From assembly GCF_002072215.1 (NCBI RefSeq), contig NZ_JXMW01000005.1, positions 1 to 64,000 on the forward strand: a stretch of DNA of 64,000 bases. Direction: 5' to 3'. Of this stretch, positions 1-9,759 are shown piece after piece (within the stretch, counting starts at the first letter, position 1; every line of letters starts with the position of its first letter). The notes under the pieces are model-generated. The model was not told the origin of the DNA. It saw only the letters and a program-made list of their open reading frames with translations, and searched no databases. The stretch comes from Methanobrevibacter arboriphilus JCM 13429 = DSM 1125. GTDB taxonomy: Archaea > Methanobacteriota > Methanobacteria > Methanobacteriales > Methanobacteriaceae. The translations under genes were made by a program, and so were the position numbers.

Positions 1-2716
1 CCACGACGTAAAGATTACCATCAATAGTAACATTAACACCAGTTATACCAGTAAAATTATCCAACTGACCAGAAATAGTAACATTCTCACCAATATTAAC
101 ACTAGAAGGAACAACAACTATACTAGAATTAGTACTATTCCTTAAAACTTCAAAACTAGTACTATTACTAAAACTAGTATAATTCTCATTACCAGTGAAA
201 CTAACAATTACTGTTATATTACCTGTTTTGTTAGTTGTGTAATTAAGATTCCAACCACCAGTACCATTAACAGAAATATCTGTGTAAAGATTACCATCAA
301 TAGTAACATTAAAACCAGTTATACCAGTAAAATTATCCAACTGACCAGAAATAGTAACATTCTCACCAATACTCACAGGATTTGGATTAACAATAATAGT
401 AGAATTAGTACTATTCCTTAAAACTTCAAAACTAGTACTATTAATAAAAGCAGTATAATTATCATTACCAGCATAAGTAACATTAACAGTTATAGTTCCT
501 GTATGATTAGTTGTGTAATTAAGACTCCAACCACCAGTAGAATTAATAATAACATCATCATAAACATTACCATCAACACTAACAGTCAAAGAATCAGAGC
601 CATTACCAATATAACCAACAAGCTCACCAGAAATAGTAACATTGTTGCCAATATTCACAGGATCTGGATTAACAATAATAGTAGAATTAGTAGCTAATGG
701 GTCATTAAAAACTACATTATCATTTACATTATCTAAAGTAGCAGCTAAAGTTTGAGTGCCAGTTGTAGCTGTTGCATTATAAACAAAACCATCATCACGA
801 CTACTATTAAACTTATCACCATTAAAAGTTCCATTAACAACAAAATCAGGTAAAAATTCAACACCATCATTATTAAGCGTAGTATTCAAAACTAATAACA
901 TAAAACTAACATTATCACCAGAATGAACATCATCTAAACTAGATGTATTAGTAATATTCAAAATATAATGATTAAGAGTATCAACACCCAAAATTTTACC
1001 AGTTATATTATTAACACCCCACCAATTAAAATTAAAACTACTATTATCATTAATATTAGTGAAATTCACACCCACAGGAGCAATAATCCTATTATATTCA
1101 ACAGTAGCATTAACATGAGCATCAGGATAAAAATCAGTAAAATTCAAACCAGCACCATGAGCAATGATATTATTACCACGAATAATAAGATCAGTCACAC
1201 TAACATTATTACCACCATAGAAATAAAAACCATCACCATAAGTAGCATTAATAGTATTATTCAAGAAATTAAAATCCTTAAAACTACCACTACTGAAAGA
1301 AACATAAACACCATAATTATCACAAGTAATATTGTTGTTGGCAAAGGTTATATTGGTGTTGTTGGTGGTGTATGCCTCCAGATCAACACCACGGCCGAAT
1401 GTTGCTCTGATGTTGTTGTTGACTAAGGTTATATTGGAGTTGTTGCTGGATGAATACAGATAAACACCATGTGCTGTTCCTGTGATGTTGTTGTTGGCAA
1501 CGGTTACATTGAAGATGCTGCCGTAGACCAAATAAACACCACGTTCTATTACTGTGTCTGTGATGTTGTTGTTGGCAACGGTTACATTGATGTAGTGGCT
1601 GTATCTTAGATCCAGATGAAAACCATAGCCTGATTTTCCTGTGATTTTGTTGTTGGCAAAGGTTATATTGATGTAGTTGCAGGTGTTGCTGGATGCATCC
1701 AGATAAAAACTATTTAATGCTGATTCTGAGGCGATGCTGATTATGTTGTTGTTGGCGAAGGTTATATTGGCGTAGTTGATGTTGGATATAGGCAGATAAA
1801 CACAATAGGAACGTGATGTGATGTTGTTGTTGGCAAAGGTTATATTGGAGTTGTTGCTGACGGATGTAGACAGATAAACACCACGGGAACTTCCTGTGAT
1901 GTTGTTGTTGGCAAAGGTTATATTGGAGTTGTTGCTGCCGGATACACTCATATAAACACCATCGCCGGATGTTGCTCTGATGTTGTTGTTGGCAAAGGTT
2001 ATATTGGCGTAGTTGCTGTCGCCTCCACTTTTAAATATAAAAACACCATAGTCTGTTCCTGTGATGTTGTTGTTTTCAAAAATCAAATTAGCAGCCATAC
2101 TATAACGTAAGTATACACCAGAAGAACCATCAGTTATATTATTACCACTAAATAAAACATCAAAAACAGACATATCATACATATAAGTGTTACCGAATAA
2201 AGAAACAGCACCATGATAATCAGTAGATATACTGGATTTAATAATATTATTCTTAATAATAACGCCTGTTATAGGATTGGCACCACCACTACTATTTAAA
2301 CCAATACTAACATTAGAAGTAGTAATATCATTATCACTAATAGTCAAATCACTACAATTAGATTTTATAGCTGTAGCATAGCCACTAATAGTTAAATTAA
2401 TAATCTTTACATTAGTAGCAGTAATATTAAACAAAGTACCACTAGATGTTGTGAATTTAGCACCACCACGGTTTTTACCAACAATAGTAGCATTACGACT
2501 AATATTAAGCTGACCCCAATCATTATACGTACCATCATCAAAACTAATCAATAACTCATTATCATTATCATTATTAATAACATTTTGAAACTGTTGAGTA
2601 GTATTAGCTGTAGTAAAATTATGATTAGCTGCACTAACACTAGATAAAGCTAAAAAGATAAATAAAACACATATAACAAAAATAATTGGCTTAAAAAATT
2701 TATTTATTGTAAACAT
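1..2716 (-). CDS. Giant adhesin-like surface protein, C-terminus cut off by window edge
   Basis: About 905 residues are visible and the frame is still open at base 1. The start is the ATG at 2716, preceded by GAGGTGA. Residues 1-29 form a signal peptide (basic start, hydrophobic core, ending SSVSA). Residues about 45-560 are Asn/Thr-rich right-handed beta-helix coils with the recurring phrase NITFANNNIT, ending near an NWWG motif at about 565. From about residue 675 on come Ig-like modules of about 84 residues (IGENVTISGQL ... GGWNLNYTTNKTGNITV); three are visible, the last one partial. This is a secreted adhesin-like protein by family resemblance. Its ligand cannot be read from sequence. It is a close paralogue of the gene at 37253-41455, sharing signal peptide, coils, Ig-like modules and promoter region. 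Confidence 0.9.
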   Translation of the reverse strand, partial: MFTINKFFKPIIFVICVLFIFLALSSVSAANHNFTTANTTQQFQNVINNDNDNELLISFDDGTYNDWGQLNISRNATIVGKNRGGAKFTTSSGTLFNITATNVKIINLTISGYATAIKSNCSDLTISDNDITTSNVSIGLNSSGGANPITGVIIKNNIIKSSISTDYHGAVSLFGNTYMYDMSVFDVLFSGNNITDGSSGVYLRYSMAANLIFENNNITGTDYGVFIFKSGGDSNYANITFANNNIRATSGDGVYMSVSGSNNSNITFANNNITGSSRGVYLSTSVSNNSNITFANNNITSRSYCVYLPISNINYANITFANNNIISIASESALNSFYLDASSNTCNYINITFANNKITGKSGYGFHLDLRYSHYINVTVANNNITDTVIERGVYLVYGSIFNVTVANNNITGTAHGVYLYSSSNNSNITLVNNNIRATFGRGVDLEAYTTNNTNITFANNNITCDNYGVYVSFSSGSFKDFNFLNNTINATYGDGFYFYGGNNVSVTDLIIRGNNIIAHGAGLNFTDFYPDAHVNATVEYNRIIAPVGVNFTNINDNSSFNFNWWGVNNITGKILGVDTLNHYILNITNTSSLDDVHSGDNVSFMLLVLNTTLNNDGVEFLPDFVVNGTFNGDKFNSSRDDGFVYNATATTGTQTLAATLDNVNDNVVFNDPLATNSTIIVNPDPVNIGNNVTISGELVGYIGNGSDSLTVSVDGNVYDDVIINSTGGWSLNYTTNHTGTITVNVTYAGNDNYTAFINSTSFEVLRNSTNSTIIVNPNPVSIGENVTISGQLDNFTGITGFNVTIDGNLYTDISVNGTGGWNLNYTTNKTGNITVIVSFTGNENYTSFSNSTSFEVLRNSTNSSIVVVPSSVNIGENVTISGQLDNFTGITGVNVTIDGNLYVV
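1333..2080 (-). repeat. Tandem beta-helix coil repeats, about 75-90 bp
   Basis: The plus strand repeats a block around gatgttgttgttggcaaagg (NITFANNNIT on the coding strand) about nine times at 75-90 bp spacing. Each unit encodes one or so beta-helix turn. Base use here is T/G-rich on the plus strand, unlike the A/C-rich flanks of the same gene, so the block has been homogenised separately. Confidence 0.8.
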
Positions 2717-2765
2717 TTTCGTTTTTCACCTCATGATTCAGTATATAAAAATACAGCACAATGAG

Positions 2766-2803
2766 AACACTCACTACGCCACAATAATTTATAATATAAA
2801 AAA
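2766..2803 (-). promoter_or_regulatory. Probable promoter of left-edge adhesin
   Basis: On the minus strand a TATA-like TTTTTTATATTATAA (about 2803-2789) is followed 20-25 bases later by TAGTGAGT, a plausible start site about 55 nt ahead of the ATG. The same TATA plus TAGTGAGT pair precedes the paralogue at 41524-41560, which supports both calls. Confidence 0.5.
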
Positions 2804-2952
2804 ACTACTATAAAAAACTTCCTATTCAGAAACAAAAAACAACCCAAATGCCATTAAAAGAATAAAAAAATTAAAAACTAAAAAATGATAAATAAGACAA
2901 AAATAACTTATATGAATGAATAAACACAGTAAAAAGAAAAAAACAATAGCTA

Positions 2953-2965
2953 CCCCCCCCCCCCC
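2953..2965. repeat. C13 homopolymer upstream of adhesin
   Basis: Thirteen consecutive C bases in DNA that is otherwise almost all A/T. They are followed by an inverted repeat CCTTTAA/TTAAAGG (2967-2988) and preceded by aacaatagcta. The paralogous adhesin has C11 in the same context at 41608-41618. The tract lies about 150 bp upstream of the presumed TATA box. Confidence 0.9.
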
Positions 2966-3030
2966 ACCTTTAAATTAAAATTAAAGGAATATTAAAAATA
3001 ATTAAAAAAAATGAAATTTTCTATAACATC

Positions 3031-3522
3031 TTATTCTGATGTGATTTTTTTCATTTCAACATCTAATTCATTATTTTCAAATTTTAATATCATTACAGTA
3101 GGAATACTAAAAATTGGTGCTGTAGGGCTTCCAGGGTTTAAAAGAAGAATATTATCAATTCTTTCAATTAATGGTTGATGAGTATGTCCACTAATTAAAA
3201 CATCTACACCAAGTTCTTTTGCTAAATAATATAACTGCTGTGTATCTCCTTTTGGATGAACTTCACCATGATTAACCCCAATTTTAAACCCTTCAACAGT
3301 TCTTATAATAGTTTTTGGAAGATCTAAACCATATTCTCTGTCCCTATCTCCTTGAACAGCTAAAACTGGAGCAATCTTTTCCAAATCTTTTTTAACATCC
3401 ATAGAAGCTAAATTCCCAGCATGAATAATAAGATCCACACCTTCAAAAATATTCAACACTTCTAACGGCAATTTACTTACTTTATCTGGAATAAAGGTAT
3501 CTGAAATCAATCCAATCATCAT
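3031..3522 (-). CDS. YfcE/MJ0936-type metallophosphoesterase homologue with altered active site
   Basis: 163 residues with the overall pattern of archaeal YfcE-like phosphodiesterases: GLISDT near the N-terminus, LIIHAG, NHGE, ISGHTHQP and LLNPGSP. The C-terminal histidine motifs are intact. Three usual metal-site residues differ: the SDTH histidine is Phe (SDTF), the HAGD aspartate is Asn (HAGN), and the GN-x-D asparagine is Asp (GDRD). Family members are metal-dependent phosphodiesterases; this copy may have weakened or changed activity. Start MM: either the first or second ATG is possible. It lies just upstream of the adhesin on the same strand. Confidence 0.8.
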   Translation of the reverse strand: MMIGLISDTFIPDKVSKLPLEVLNIFEGVDLIIHAGNLASMDVKKDLEKIAPVLAVQGDRDREYGLDLPKTIIRTVEGFKIGVNHGEVHPKGDTQQLYYLAKELGVDVLISGHTHQPLIERIDNILLLNPGSPTAPIFSIPTVMILKFENNELDVEMKKITSE

Positions 3523-3682
3523 AAACTAATCAATCCATTTTATTATAATATTAAAGAGAGAAAACTCACTCCTATTTTCATAATTTTAATTAGTTGTTTC
3601 TACTATAAATAATAACCTTATAAAATTAATCTTGATTATTCTATAAATATATAGTTATAAATATTCTATGAATATAATCTAA

Positions 3683-3922
3683 TTATAAAGTAATTTTAAA
3701 TCTTATTTCTTCAAATGATGGAGAACAACAAGGATCAATATGAGAAGAATTTATTGAATAGTTTTTAAAATTTCCAAAAAGAGTTTTTAATTCATTTAAA
3801 ACCTTTTCAATGTTTTCATCTTCATAAATTCTAATTGTAGCAAGAAATCTTGGATCTCCTGATAAAATAGGTTTTATATTATTATTTTGAAGAATTTTAA
3901 TTACTTCATTATTAATATCCAT
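3683..3922 (-). CDS. Small conserved-looking protein of unknown function
   Basis: 79 residues from the ATG at 3922; a GTG three codons upstream is the alternative start, but it lies in the AAGTGGT stretch that would act as ribosome-binding site. The protein is a soluble alpha/beta-looking domain with a regular amphipathic pattern and an unusual DPCCSPSFEEIRF segment near the C-terminus, where the paired cysteines could bind metal or form a disulfide. I do not recognise the family. It sits between the phosphoesterase-like gene and the CBS regulator on the same strand. Confidence 0.6.
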   Translation of the reverse strand: MDINNEVIKILQNNNIKPILSGDPRFLATIRIYEDENIEKVLNELKTLFGNFKNYSINSSHIDPCCSPSFEEIRFKITL

Positions 3923-4002
3923 TTTAACCACTTATAACCATAATATTAAAATATCTTATAAAAAATCAATTTTTTGGTAGATAAACCTTATAAAAATCAT
4001 TA

Positions 4003-4062
4003 AGTTTACCTATAAAAAAATAGAGAATACCATAGTTTACCTATAAAAAATAGATAATACCA
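4003..4062. repeat. Tandem duplication of about 31 bp
   Basis: Two near-identical copies of agtttacctataaaaaatag...gataatacca, at 4003-4032 and 4034-4062, in the gap between the CBS regulator and the small unknown gene. Confidence 0.8.
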
Positions 4063-4127
4063 TTTTTCAATAATATAATTTTAAAAATGATTTATTAATT
4101 TAAAAATGATTTAGTATTAAAATTGAA

Positions 4128-5036
4128 TTACTTGTTTAATTTAATCAATGGAAAATCTTCTAAGTTAGTAATTGAATTTACAACATCAGTTTTTGTAACA
4201 ATACCAACTGGAATTCCATCATCATCAACCAAAATTAACCTACCAATATTTTTATTATACATAGTTTCAACAGCATTAGCTACCCTTAAATTTTGATTAA
4301 TAGTAACAACGTCTTTTTGCATAATATCTTTAACAGTTAAAGACTCTTTAGATTGAGCTAATGCCCAAACAATATCACTTAAAGTTAAAATTCCAATAAT
4401 ATTATTATTTTCAATTACAGGAGCTCCATCAATAACTTTTTCAGATAGAAGCATAGATGCCTCTTTAATAGTATCATCAGGATTTAAAAAGACTAAATCT
4501 AATGATGCAATCTCTTTAACAACTTTTTTAGGAATACTTCTAATAGTAGTTGTATCTAAAAGAAGTATATTATCCATATCATCCCTACCAACGATTTCTC
4601 CAATAATCCCCAAATTATTAACAGGAGTTGGACCAATACGAACAGTATCTCCTAGATTTAAATCTTTAATACTACCTAAAACTTTTATAGCTGCTTCACA
4701 TTCCCCAGGATTTGGAATACTAGTAAATTCAATTTTAGCTACTGAAACTCCTTCAACAGGATTTCCTTCCTTAAACATTGGAACATTAGACTCATTGTCA
4801 GTCACCGAAATATTTAAAGTATGATAAGCTTCAATAGTAGGTTTATATCCTCCACGAGGACCAGGAACTCCCTTAACTAGACTCAAACTCCTTAAAGATT
4901 GCATTTGATTACGTATAGTCCCAGGATTCCTATTCATAACCTCAGCTATATCTTCACCTTTTATAGATTTTCCATCGGAAGTTTGATACAAGTTGATTAG
5001 TGTTTGAAGGATCTCTTTTTGTACAGATGTAAGCAT
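4128..5036 (-). CDS. Winged-helix protein with two CBS domains, probable transcription regulator
   Basis: 302 residues from the ATG at 5036, preceded by GGTGG six bases upstream; in-frame TTG and GTG codons further up overlap that signal. Residues about 1-70 are a winged helix (LTSVQKEILQTLINLY, then EDIAEVMNRNPGTIRNQM, ending in a GPRGGYKPT wing). A middle domain of about 100 residues follows, then two CBS motifs (FLNPDDTIKEASMLL...ILTLSDIV and IMQKDVVTINQNL...GIVTKTDVV). CBS pairs bind adenosyl ligands, so this looks like an energy- or nucleotide-sensing repressor. It lies downstream of purF on the same strand, which fits purine-linked control but does not prove it. Confidence 0.8.
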   Translation of the reverse strand: MLTSVQKEILQTLINLYQTSDGKSIKGEDIAEVMNRNPGTIRNQMQSLRSLSLVKGVPGPRGGYKPTIEAYHTLNISVTDNESNVPMFKEGNPVEGVSVAKIEFTSIPNPGECEAAIKVLGSIKDLNLGDTVRIGPTPVNNLGIIGEIVGRDDMDNILLLDTTTIRSIPKKVVKEIASLDLVFLNPDDTIKEASMLLSEKVIDGAPVIENNNIIGILTLSDIVWALAQSKESLTVKDIMQKDVVTINQNLRVANAVETMYNKNIGRLILVDDDGIPVGIVTKTDVVNSITNLEDFPLIKLNK

Positions 5037-5594
5037 TTTTGCCACCAACTATTCCATTTTATTTTTAAAAGGTTTTTCTGTTTAATATATCAATATAACA
5101 AATATTTTACCTAACAAATATTTTAACATATTATTTTTTAACATAATATGTGTTTTAACATAGTATGTTTTAATATAATATGTTTTAATATACAAATGAA
5201 TTTATCATTAATATTGATTATAAAATATATAACTTAGTTATATAAATAGCTATTGTTTTTATAAAGAAAAAATTGTATTAAATAAGAATTTAATTACAAT
5301 AATAAATTGTAAATAAAATAATAACTACAAAAATAAAGTAATAACTTTAAAAATCTAATAAAAATAAAATAAATTATAAAAAATCATAAAAATAAGGATT
5401 ATAAAAATAAAGATTATGAAAATAAAATTCAAATAAATAGAAATAAAAATAGAATAAAATAAAAATAGTAATATAAAAATAAAAGATAAAAATATGAATA
5501 AGATCAATAAATTGAACAAGAAATGCATAAAATAGAATAAAATAGAATAAAAATAGAAATTGAAATGAGAATAACAATTAAATAAATATAAAAT
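5037..5594. other. AT-rich intergenic region
   Basis: The purF to CBS-regulator gap. It contains simple AAATA/ATAAAA repeats at 5330-5560 and no convincing gene; a Phe/Tyr-only reading frame on the minus strand at 5374-5577 is a composition artefact. Confidence 0.7.
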
Positions 5595-7031
5595 CTAAAA
5601 TTTATAATAACTCTCTACTTCTAAATCACTAGGAATTTCAGTAGGATAATTCTCATTTATACAACCTAAGCAAAGTTCCTCGGCCGGAATTCCAATTGAA
5701 TCAACAAGATCATCAACAGAAATATAACCTAAAGAATCAACACCGAGTTTTTCCTTAATCTCCTCAACAGAATTATTAGCTGCAATCAACTCATCTTTAG
5801 ATGCCATTGCTACACCATAATAACAAGGAGCTATAACAGGAGGGCAACCGATCATTAAATGAATTTCTTTTGCACCAGCTTCTCTTATAATCTCTATCAG
5901 AGATTCAGAAGTAGTTCCACGAACAATACTATCATCAACAAGAACAATTTTTTTGCCTTTAAGTTCAGAAACCAAAGGATTCATCTTTAACTTAACAGCT
6001 AATTCTCTCTCTTCCTGAGTAGGCATGATGAAAGTTCTACCAACATATCTATTTTTAATAAGACCTTCACCATAAGGAATTCCAGAAGCTCTAGAATATC
6101 CAATAGCTGCAGGAATAGAAGAATCAGGAACAGGCATTACAACATCAGCATCGATTGGAAATTTATCAAACAATGCATGACCAATATTGAGTCTAACTTG
6201 ATAAACATTCTTTCCATCGATAGTACTATCAGGTCTTGCGAAATAAACATATTCAAACATACAATGAGAATTTTTAGTTTTATCAGCTTTAGAAATTATA
6301 TGAGAATTAATCTTATTATCTTTAAAATAAATAATTTCCCCAGGTTTAAAATCACGTATAAATTTAGCTCCAATAACATCAAAAGCAACAGTTTCAGAAG
6401 CTACAATGAAAGTATCATCTTTTTCAGCAATAGCTAGTGGTTTCATAGCAGCTGGATCACGAACAGCATAAAGATCACCATTAACTAAAATAACAAGAGA
6501 ATAAGAACCCATAATTATATTAGATACATTTTCCAAGGTTTCAATCATATCAGAAGTTTTTAAAAACTCCCTCTTAATAAGATGACATAAGATTTCAGAA
6601 TCAGTATCTGAAGTAAACTCAACGCCTTCAGCTATTAATTCTCTTCTTAGTCTACCAGAATTGATTATATCCCCATTATGAGCTATAGCAATACTAAAAT
6701 CATTAAAAGTAGTCACAAATGGTTGAGAATTTTCAAATTTTGATTGACCAGTAGTAGAATATCTTACATGACCAATACCAACTTCACCATTTAATTCATT
6801 AATAATGTCACCTTTAAAAGCATCAATCAAAAGACCCATACCACAGTGATGGTTTAAACCATTTTTATCACCATAAGTGTCTTCATTAATATTATCACTA
6901 TTAAAAGTCGCTATTCCAGCAGATTCTTGCCCTCTATGCTGTAAAGCGTGCAAACCATAATAAATAGAAGATGAAACATCTATAGAAGAATTTTTAGAGT
7001 GGATACCCACAATACCACATTTATCTTTCAA
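5595..7031 (-). CDS. purF: Amidophosphoribosyltransferase
   Basis: 478 residues. It catalyses the first committed step of purine synthesis, transferring glutamine amide nitrogen to PRPP. The N-terminal glutamine amidotransferase begins [10 protein letters not shown], so a four-residue leader would be removed to expose the catalytic Cys5. [15 protein letters not shown] and [12 protein letters not shown] are glutaminase motifs. The PRPP loop is [13 protein letters not shown]. Cysteines at SHCMFEY, MIGCPP and the C-terminal CLGC match the 4Fe-4S-binding subtype known from Bacillus PurF. The length is normal. The next genes upstream are a coiled-coil protein, rpl37e and LSm, an order I recall from Methanothermobacter. 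Confidence 0.97.
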   Translation of the reverse strand: MKDKCGIVGIHSKNSSIDVSSSIYYGLHALQHRGQESAGIATFNSDNINEDTYGDKNGLNHHCGMGLLIDAFKGDIINELNGEVGIGHVRYSTTGQSKFENSQPFVTTFNDFSIAIAHNGDIINSGRLRRELIAEGVEFTSDTDSEILCHLIKREFLKTSDMIETLENVSNIIMGSYSLVILVNGDLYAVRDPAAMKPLAIAEKDDTFIVASETVAFDVIGAKFIRDFKPGEIIYFKDNKINSHIISKADKTKNSHCMFEYVYFARPDSTIDGKNVYQVRLNIGHALFDKFPIDADVVMPVPDSSIPAAIGYSRASGIPYGEGLIKNRYVGRTFIMPTQEERELAVKLKMNPLVSELKGKKIVLVDDSIVRGTTSESLIEIIREAGAKEIHLMIGCPPVIAPCYYGVAMASKDELIAANNSVEEIKEKLGVDSLGYISVDDLVDSIGIPAEELCLGCINENYPTEIPSDLEVESYYKF

Positions 7032-7763
7032 ATCACAATCTCCGTAGATTATTTAATAATTATCTGATTATTTAATTGTCTGATTATTCAATTATTAATT
7101 ATTTAAATATTAATTATTTAACTATTAATTATTTAACTAATATTCTATTATTAATTATCTAGTTATTATCTAATAAATTAATGAAAATTATTAATTAATA
7201 AAAAATATCAATTAATAAAAATTAATTATAAAATATACTATAAAATATATTCAAAATTATTATAATAAAAAATACTATAATAAAAAAATATCAATTAATA
7301 AAAATATTATAAAATATAATTAATAAAAATATTATAAAATATAATTAATAAAAGAATATTATAGTATAAAAATTATTATAATATACTATTTTTATTTTTC
7401 TAATATAAATATTTTTAAGATTATTCATTAAAGTTATTTAATTTAGTTATCATTTTCATACAATATTCCACATTTACATATAATAATTTTAATATAATAA
7501 ACAATAGATACAAACTTAAAAAGCAAATAGAAACTTAAAAACCAGCTGAAAACTTAAAAAAAACTGTCAAAATGAGGATGACTCATAATTACAAATTCAA
7601 TGAACAAAAGTCTAAATTTAGAAATATTTTTGAACAAAATATTATATAATAAAATTTTTTAAAAATTATTCATTTTAGTATATATACTAATTGAACAAAA
7701 ATAATTGTGAGTCGACCTCAAAATTGAAAATAAAGAAAAAATAAAAAATAAAAAATAAAAATA
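7032..7763. other. Long AT-rich spacer upstream of purF
   Basis: No gene found. The part nearest purF is built from repeated attaattattt-type words (7060-7380). The far part holds the inverted-repeat element at 7573-7720. Confidence 0.7.
7573..7720. repeat. 148-bp element with imperfect terminal inverted repeats, MITE-like
   Basis: TGAGGATGACTCATAATTA at 7573-7591 pairs with TAATTGTGAGTCGACCTCA at 7702-7720 (about 16 of 19 positions), and a TTCAAT/ATTGAA match further in extends the arms to about 30 bp. The interior is AT-rich and contains the palindrome TAGTATATATACTA. No coding capacity and no clear target duplication. It could be a non-autonomous transposon remnant or a structured RNA end. 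Confidence 0.4.
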
Positions 7764-9245
7764 TTAATCCCAAAAATTCTGAAACTGATCAGTTATATCA
7801 TAATCAGCATCATCATCACTCTCATCAACATCATATTGATTATTATTTTTATCTTTTATATTACTATTTTTATATTTATCATAGCTACTTTCTTTATATC
7901 TATTTTCACTAGGAACTTCATCATACCTATTCTCATTATTTATATTATCCTCGTATTTATCCTCATCATAGTTATTATCTTTATTATGATGGTTATTACT
8001 ACCATTTCTATTCTCATTATAGTTATTATCATCATATTTATTATTAGACTTATCAATATACTTGTTATCATGACTATTTTCAAAGTTATTTGAATTAACA
8101 TTATTCTGGTTATAACCAGTGTTCTCATTATTCTTTTTATAGTATTTTATAATTTCTCTTTGAAGTTCATCATTATCATTTTCAACAAATATTAATGCAG
8201 TTTTAACAATTTTAAGCCAATCAATTGCATCTTCCTTAGAAATAGCTCCAATATATCCCTGACCAACAATTATATTTTCAGGACTAAATTTATTAGTAGC
8301 TATAACCACCTTTTCAACTTCATCATCGGTTAAAGTAACATTAAAAACATCAACCCACAATTCTGTAATTGGGAAAACTTCTAACAAATCTTTAGTATGA
8401 ATATTAGAATATCTAGATTTAAAATCAGTGAAATCAAGTTTAATTTCATCAATATGGTCATTTAGATCTTTAATTTCATTATTTAACTCAAAATTTTCAT
8501 TTTTAAGTTGATTAATCTCTTTAACAAGCATATCATTTTCAAGGGATACCTTTTCATTTTCATCTTTTGACTTATCAAATTCAATGCCTAACTTAAGAAG
8601 TTCTGATCTAACCTGATTAATATTAGTTATATCAAAAATAGAAGCAAGCCCTGCTCTAATAATTGAATTTTTAATCTCATTTTCAACATTTTTTATATCA
8701 GTTATCTCAATATCCCTAGCTTTTGGAAAGCTTAAATATTCAACATAATTAAAATCATTCTTTAAAGCATTGTAAAAATTTGAAAATGAATTTTTTCCAT
8801 TTTCATCAGAATGAGTAGCTATAAGAATAATATCTGCACCTAAAACAGCATTTTTAGCTATTTCAACATTCTGTGTGGTAATAATAGAAGAAATAATAAT
8901 ATTAAAATCATCAAATAAGTTTATATTTTTTATAGCTTTTGATAGGAATTCTGAATCTTCAGGTCCATCTACAATAATCCTAACATCAACTGGTTTTTGA
9001 TCATCACTTTCATCAATTTTTTGATTGTTAATTTGAGAAATACTTCTATTATCATTAGAATTTTTATTATTAAAATCAAAATCAGACTTATTGTTATTTA
9101 TCTTAAAATCAGAAAATTTATTATTAACTTTAAAATCAGAATTTTTAGACTTAATATCTGATGAATCATAATCTTTAGATTCAATATTTTCATTATTAAT
9201 AGTTTGGATTATATGACTAATATTATCCTGATTATCAAAATCCAT
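7764..9245 (-). CDS. Coiled-coil protein of unknown function with disordered Asn-rich ends
   Basis: 493 residues, function not recognised. Residues about 1-80 are Asn/Asp/Ser/Lys-rich and disordered, with repeats of the SDFKxNNK kind. About 84-195 is a folded alpha/beta domain (VDVRIIVDGPEDSEFLSKAI...GADIILIATHSD) resembling a Rossmann-like or Toprim-like core. About 205-275 is a coiled coil (NDMLVKEINQLKNENFELNN). About 290-375 is a second folded domain (VFPITELWVDVFNVTLTDDEV). About 375-493 is again Asn/Tyr/Asp-rich. The position between purF and rpl37e suggests it is the conserved gene found there in relatives, with species-specific low-complexity additions. Confidence 0.7.
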   Translation of the reverse strand: MDFDNQDNISHIIQTINNENIESKDYDSSDIKSKNSDFKVNNKFSDFKINNNKSDFDFNNKNSNDNRSISQINNQKIDESDDQKPVDVRIIVDGPEDSEFLSKAIKNINLFDDFNIIISSIITTQNVEIAKNAVLGADIILIATHSDENGKNSFSNFYNALKNDFNYVEYLSFPKARDIEITDIKNVENEIKNSIIRAGLASIFDITNINQVRSELLKLGIEFDKSKDENEKVSLENDMLVKEINQLKNENFELNNEIKDLNDHIDEIKLDFTDFKSRYSNIHTKDLLEVFPITELWVDVFNVTLTDDEVEKVVIATNKFSPENIIVGQGYIGAISKEDAIDWLKIVKTALIFVENDNDELQREIIKYYKKNNENTGYNQNNVNSNNFENSHDNKYIDKSNNKYDDNNYNENRNGSNNHHNKDNNYDEDKYEDNINNENRYDEVPSENRYKESSYDKYKNSNIKDKNNNQYDVDESDDDADYDITDQFQNFWD

Positions 9246-9573
9246 TTAATCGACCATATTTTTAATTATATAGTATGCTATTTAAATAATTAATATAACT
9301 ATTTAAATCATTAGTATACCTATTTAAATATTATTTTTTATAATATAAATAGGTTTTTTATTAAAAATTAAAATATTAAGATTTTTAAAATAATCAAAGA
9401 ATAAAAATACCAATATAAAAAAAAAACTCAAAAAAACATTATAAAAAAGGATAATTAAAAAAGAATAATTATAAAAAATAAATTAAAAAATATATTGAAA
9501 AATAAATTAAAAATAAATTAAAAATAAATAGATATTAAAGAATATAAATAAAAATAAATTAAAAATAACTAGA
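9246..9573. other. AT-rich intergenic region
   Basis: 328 bp between rpl37e and the coiled-coil gene. It holds imperfect repeats of tatttaaat and aaaataaattaaa words only; no gene or strong hairpin seen. Confidence 0.6.
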
Positions 9574-9759
9574 TTATCTTAATCTTTGACCAGTTATTGA
9601 TTTTTTATTTTGCCAGCTGTAACTTCTGATTCTTTTAGATTTTCCGAATCCACAAGAAGCGCAAACTTTTTTACGGACATGGTAAGCATTTCTTCCACAT
9701 CTTCTACAACGTATATGGGTCTTTTTATTCTTTTTACCCATTGAAGGTGTTCCTTTCAT
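9574..9759 (-). CDS. rpl37e: Large-subunit ribosomal protein eL37
   Basis: 61 residues, normal for archaeal eL37. It carries the four-cysteine zinc site [10 protein letters not shown] ... VCASCGFG and a basic C-terminus ([14 protein letters not shown]). The start at 9759 has a strong GGAGGAGAT signal. It lies downstream of the LSm gene; the LSm-L37e pair is a conserved archaeal arrangement, though here the two are about 400 bp apart instead of adjacent. Confidence 0.97.
   Translation of the reverse strand: MKGTPSMGKKNKKTHIRCRRCGRNAYHVRKKVCASCGFGKSKRIRSYSWQNKKSITGQRLR

Noticed and set aside
1-1426. Plus-strand reading frames at 503-697 and 968-1426, and similar ones at 38537-39025 and 39371-39610
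   Set aside because: They are antisense shadows of the adhesin genes. Their Ile/Thr/Asn composition simply mirrors the coding strand.
5374-5577. Minus-strand frame rich in Phe/Tyr/Leu
   Set aside because: Produced by simple A/T repeats with no ribosome signal and no balanced composition.
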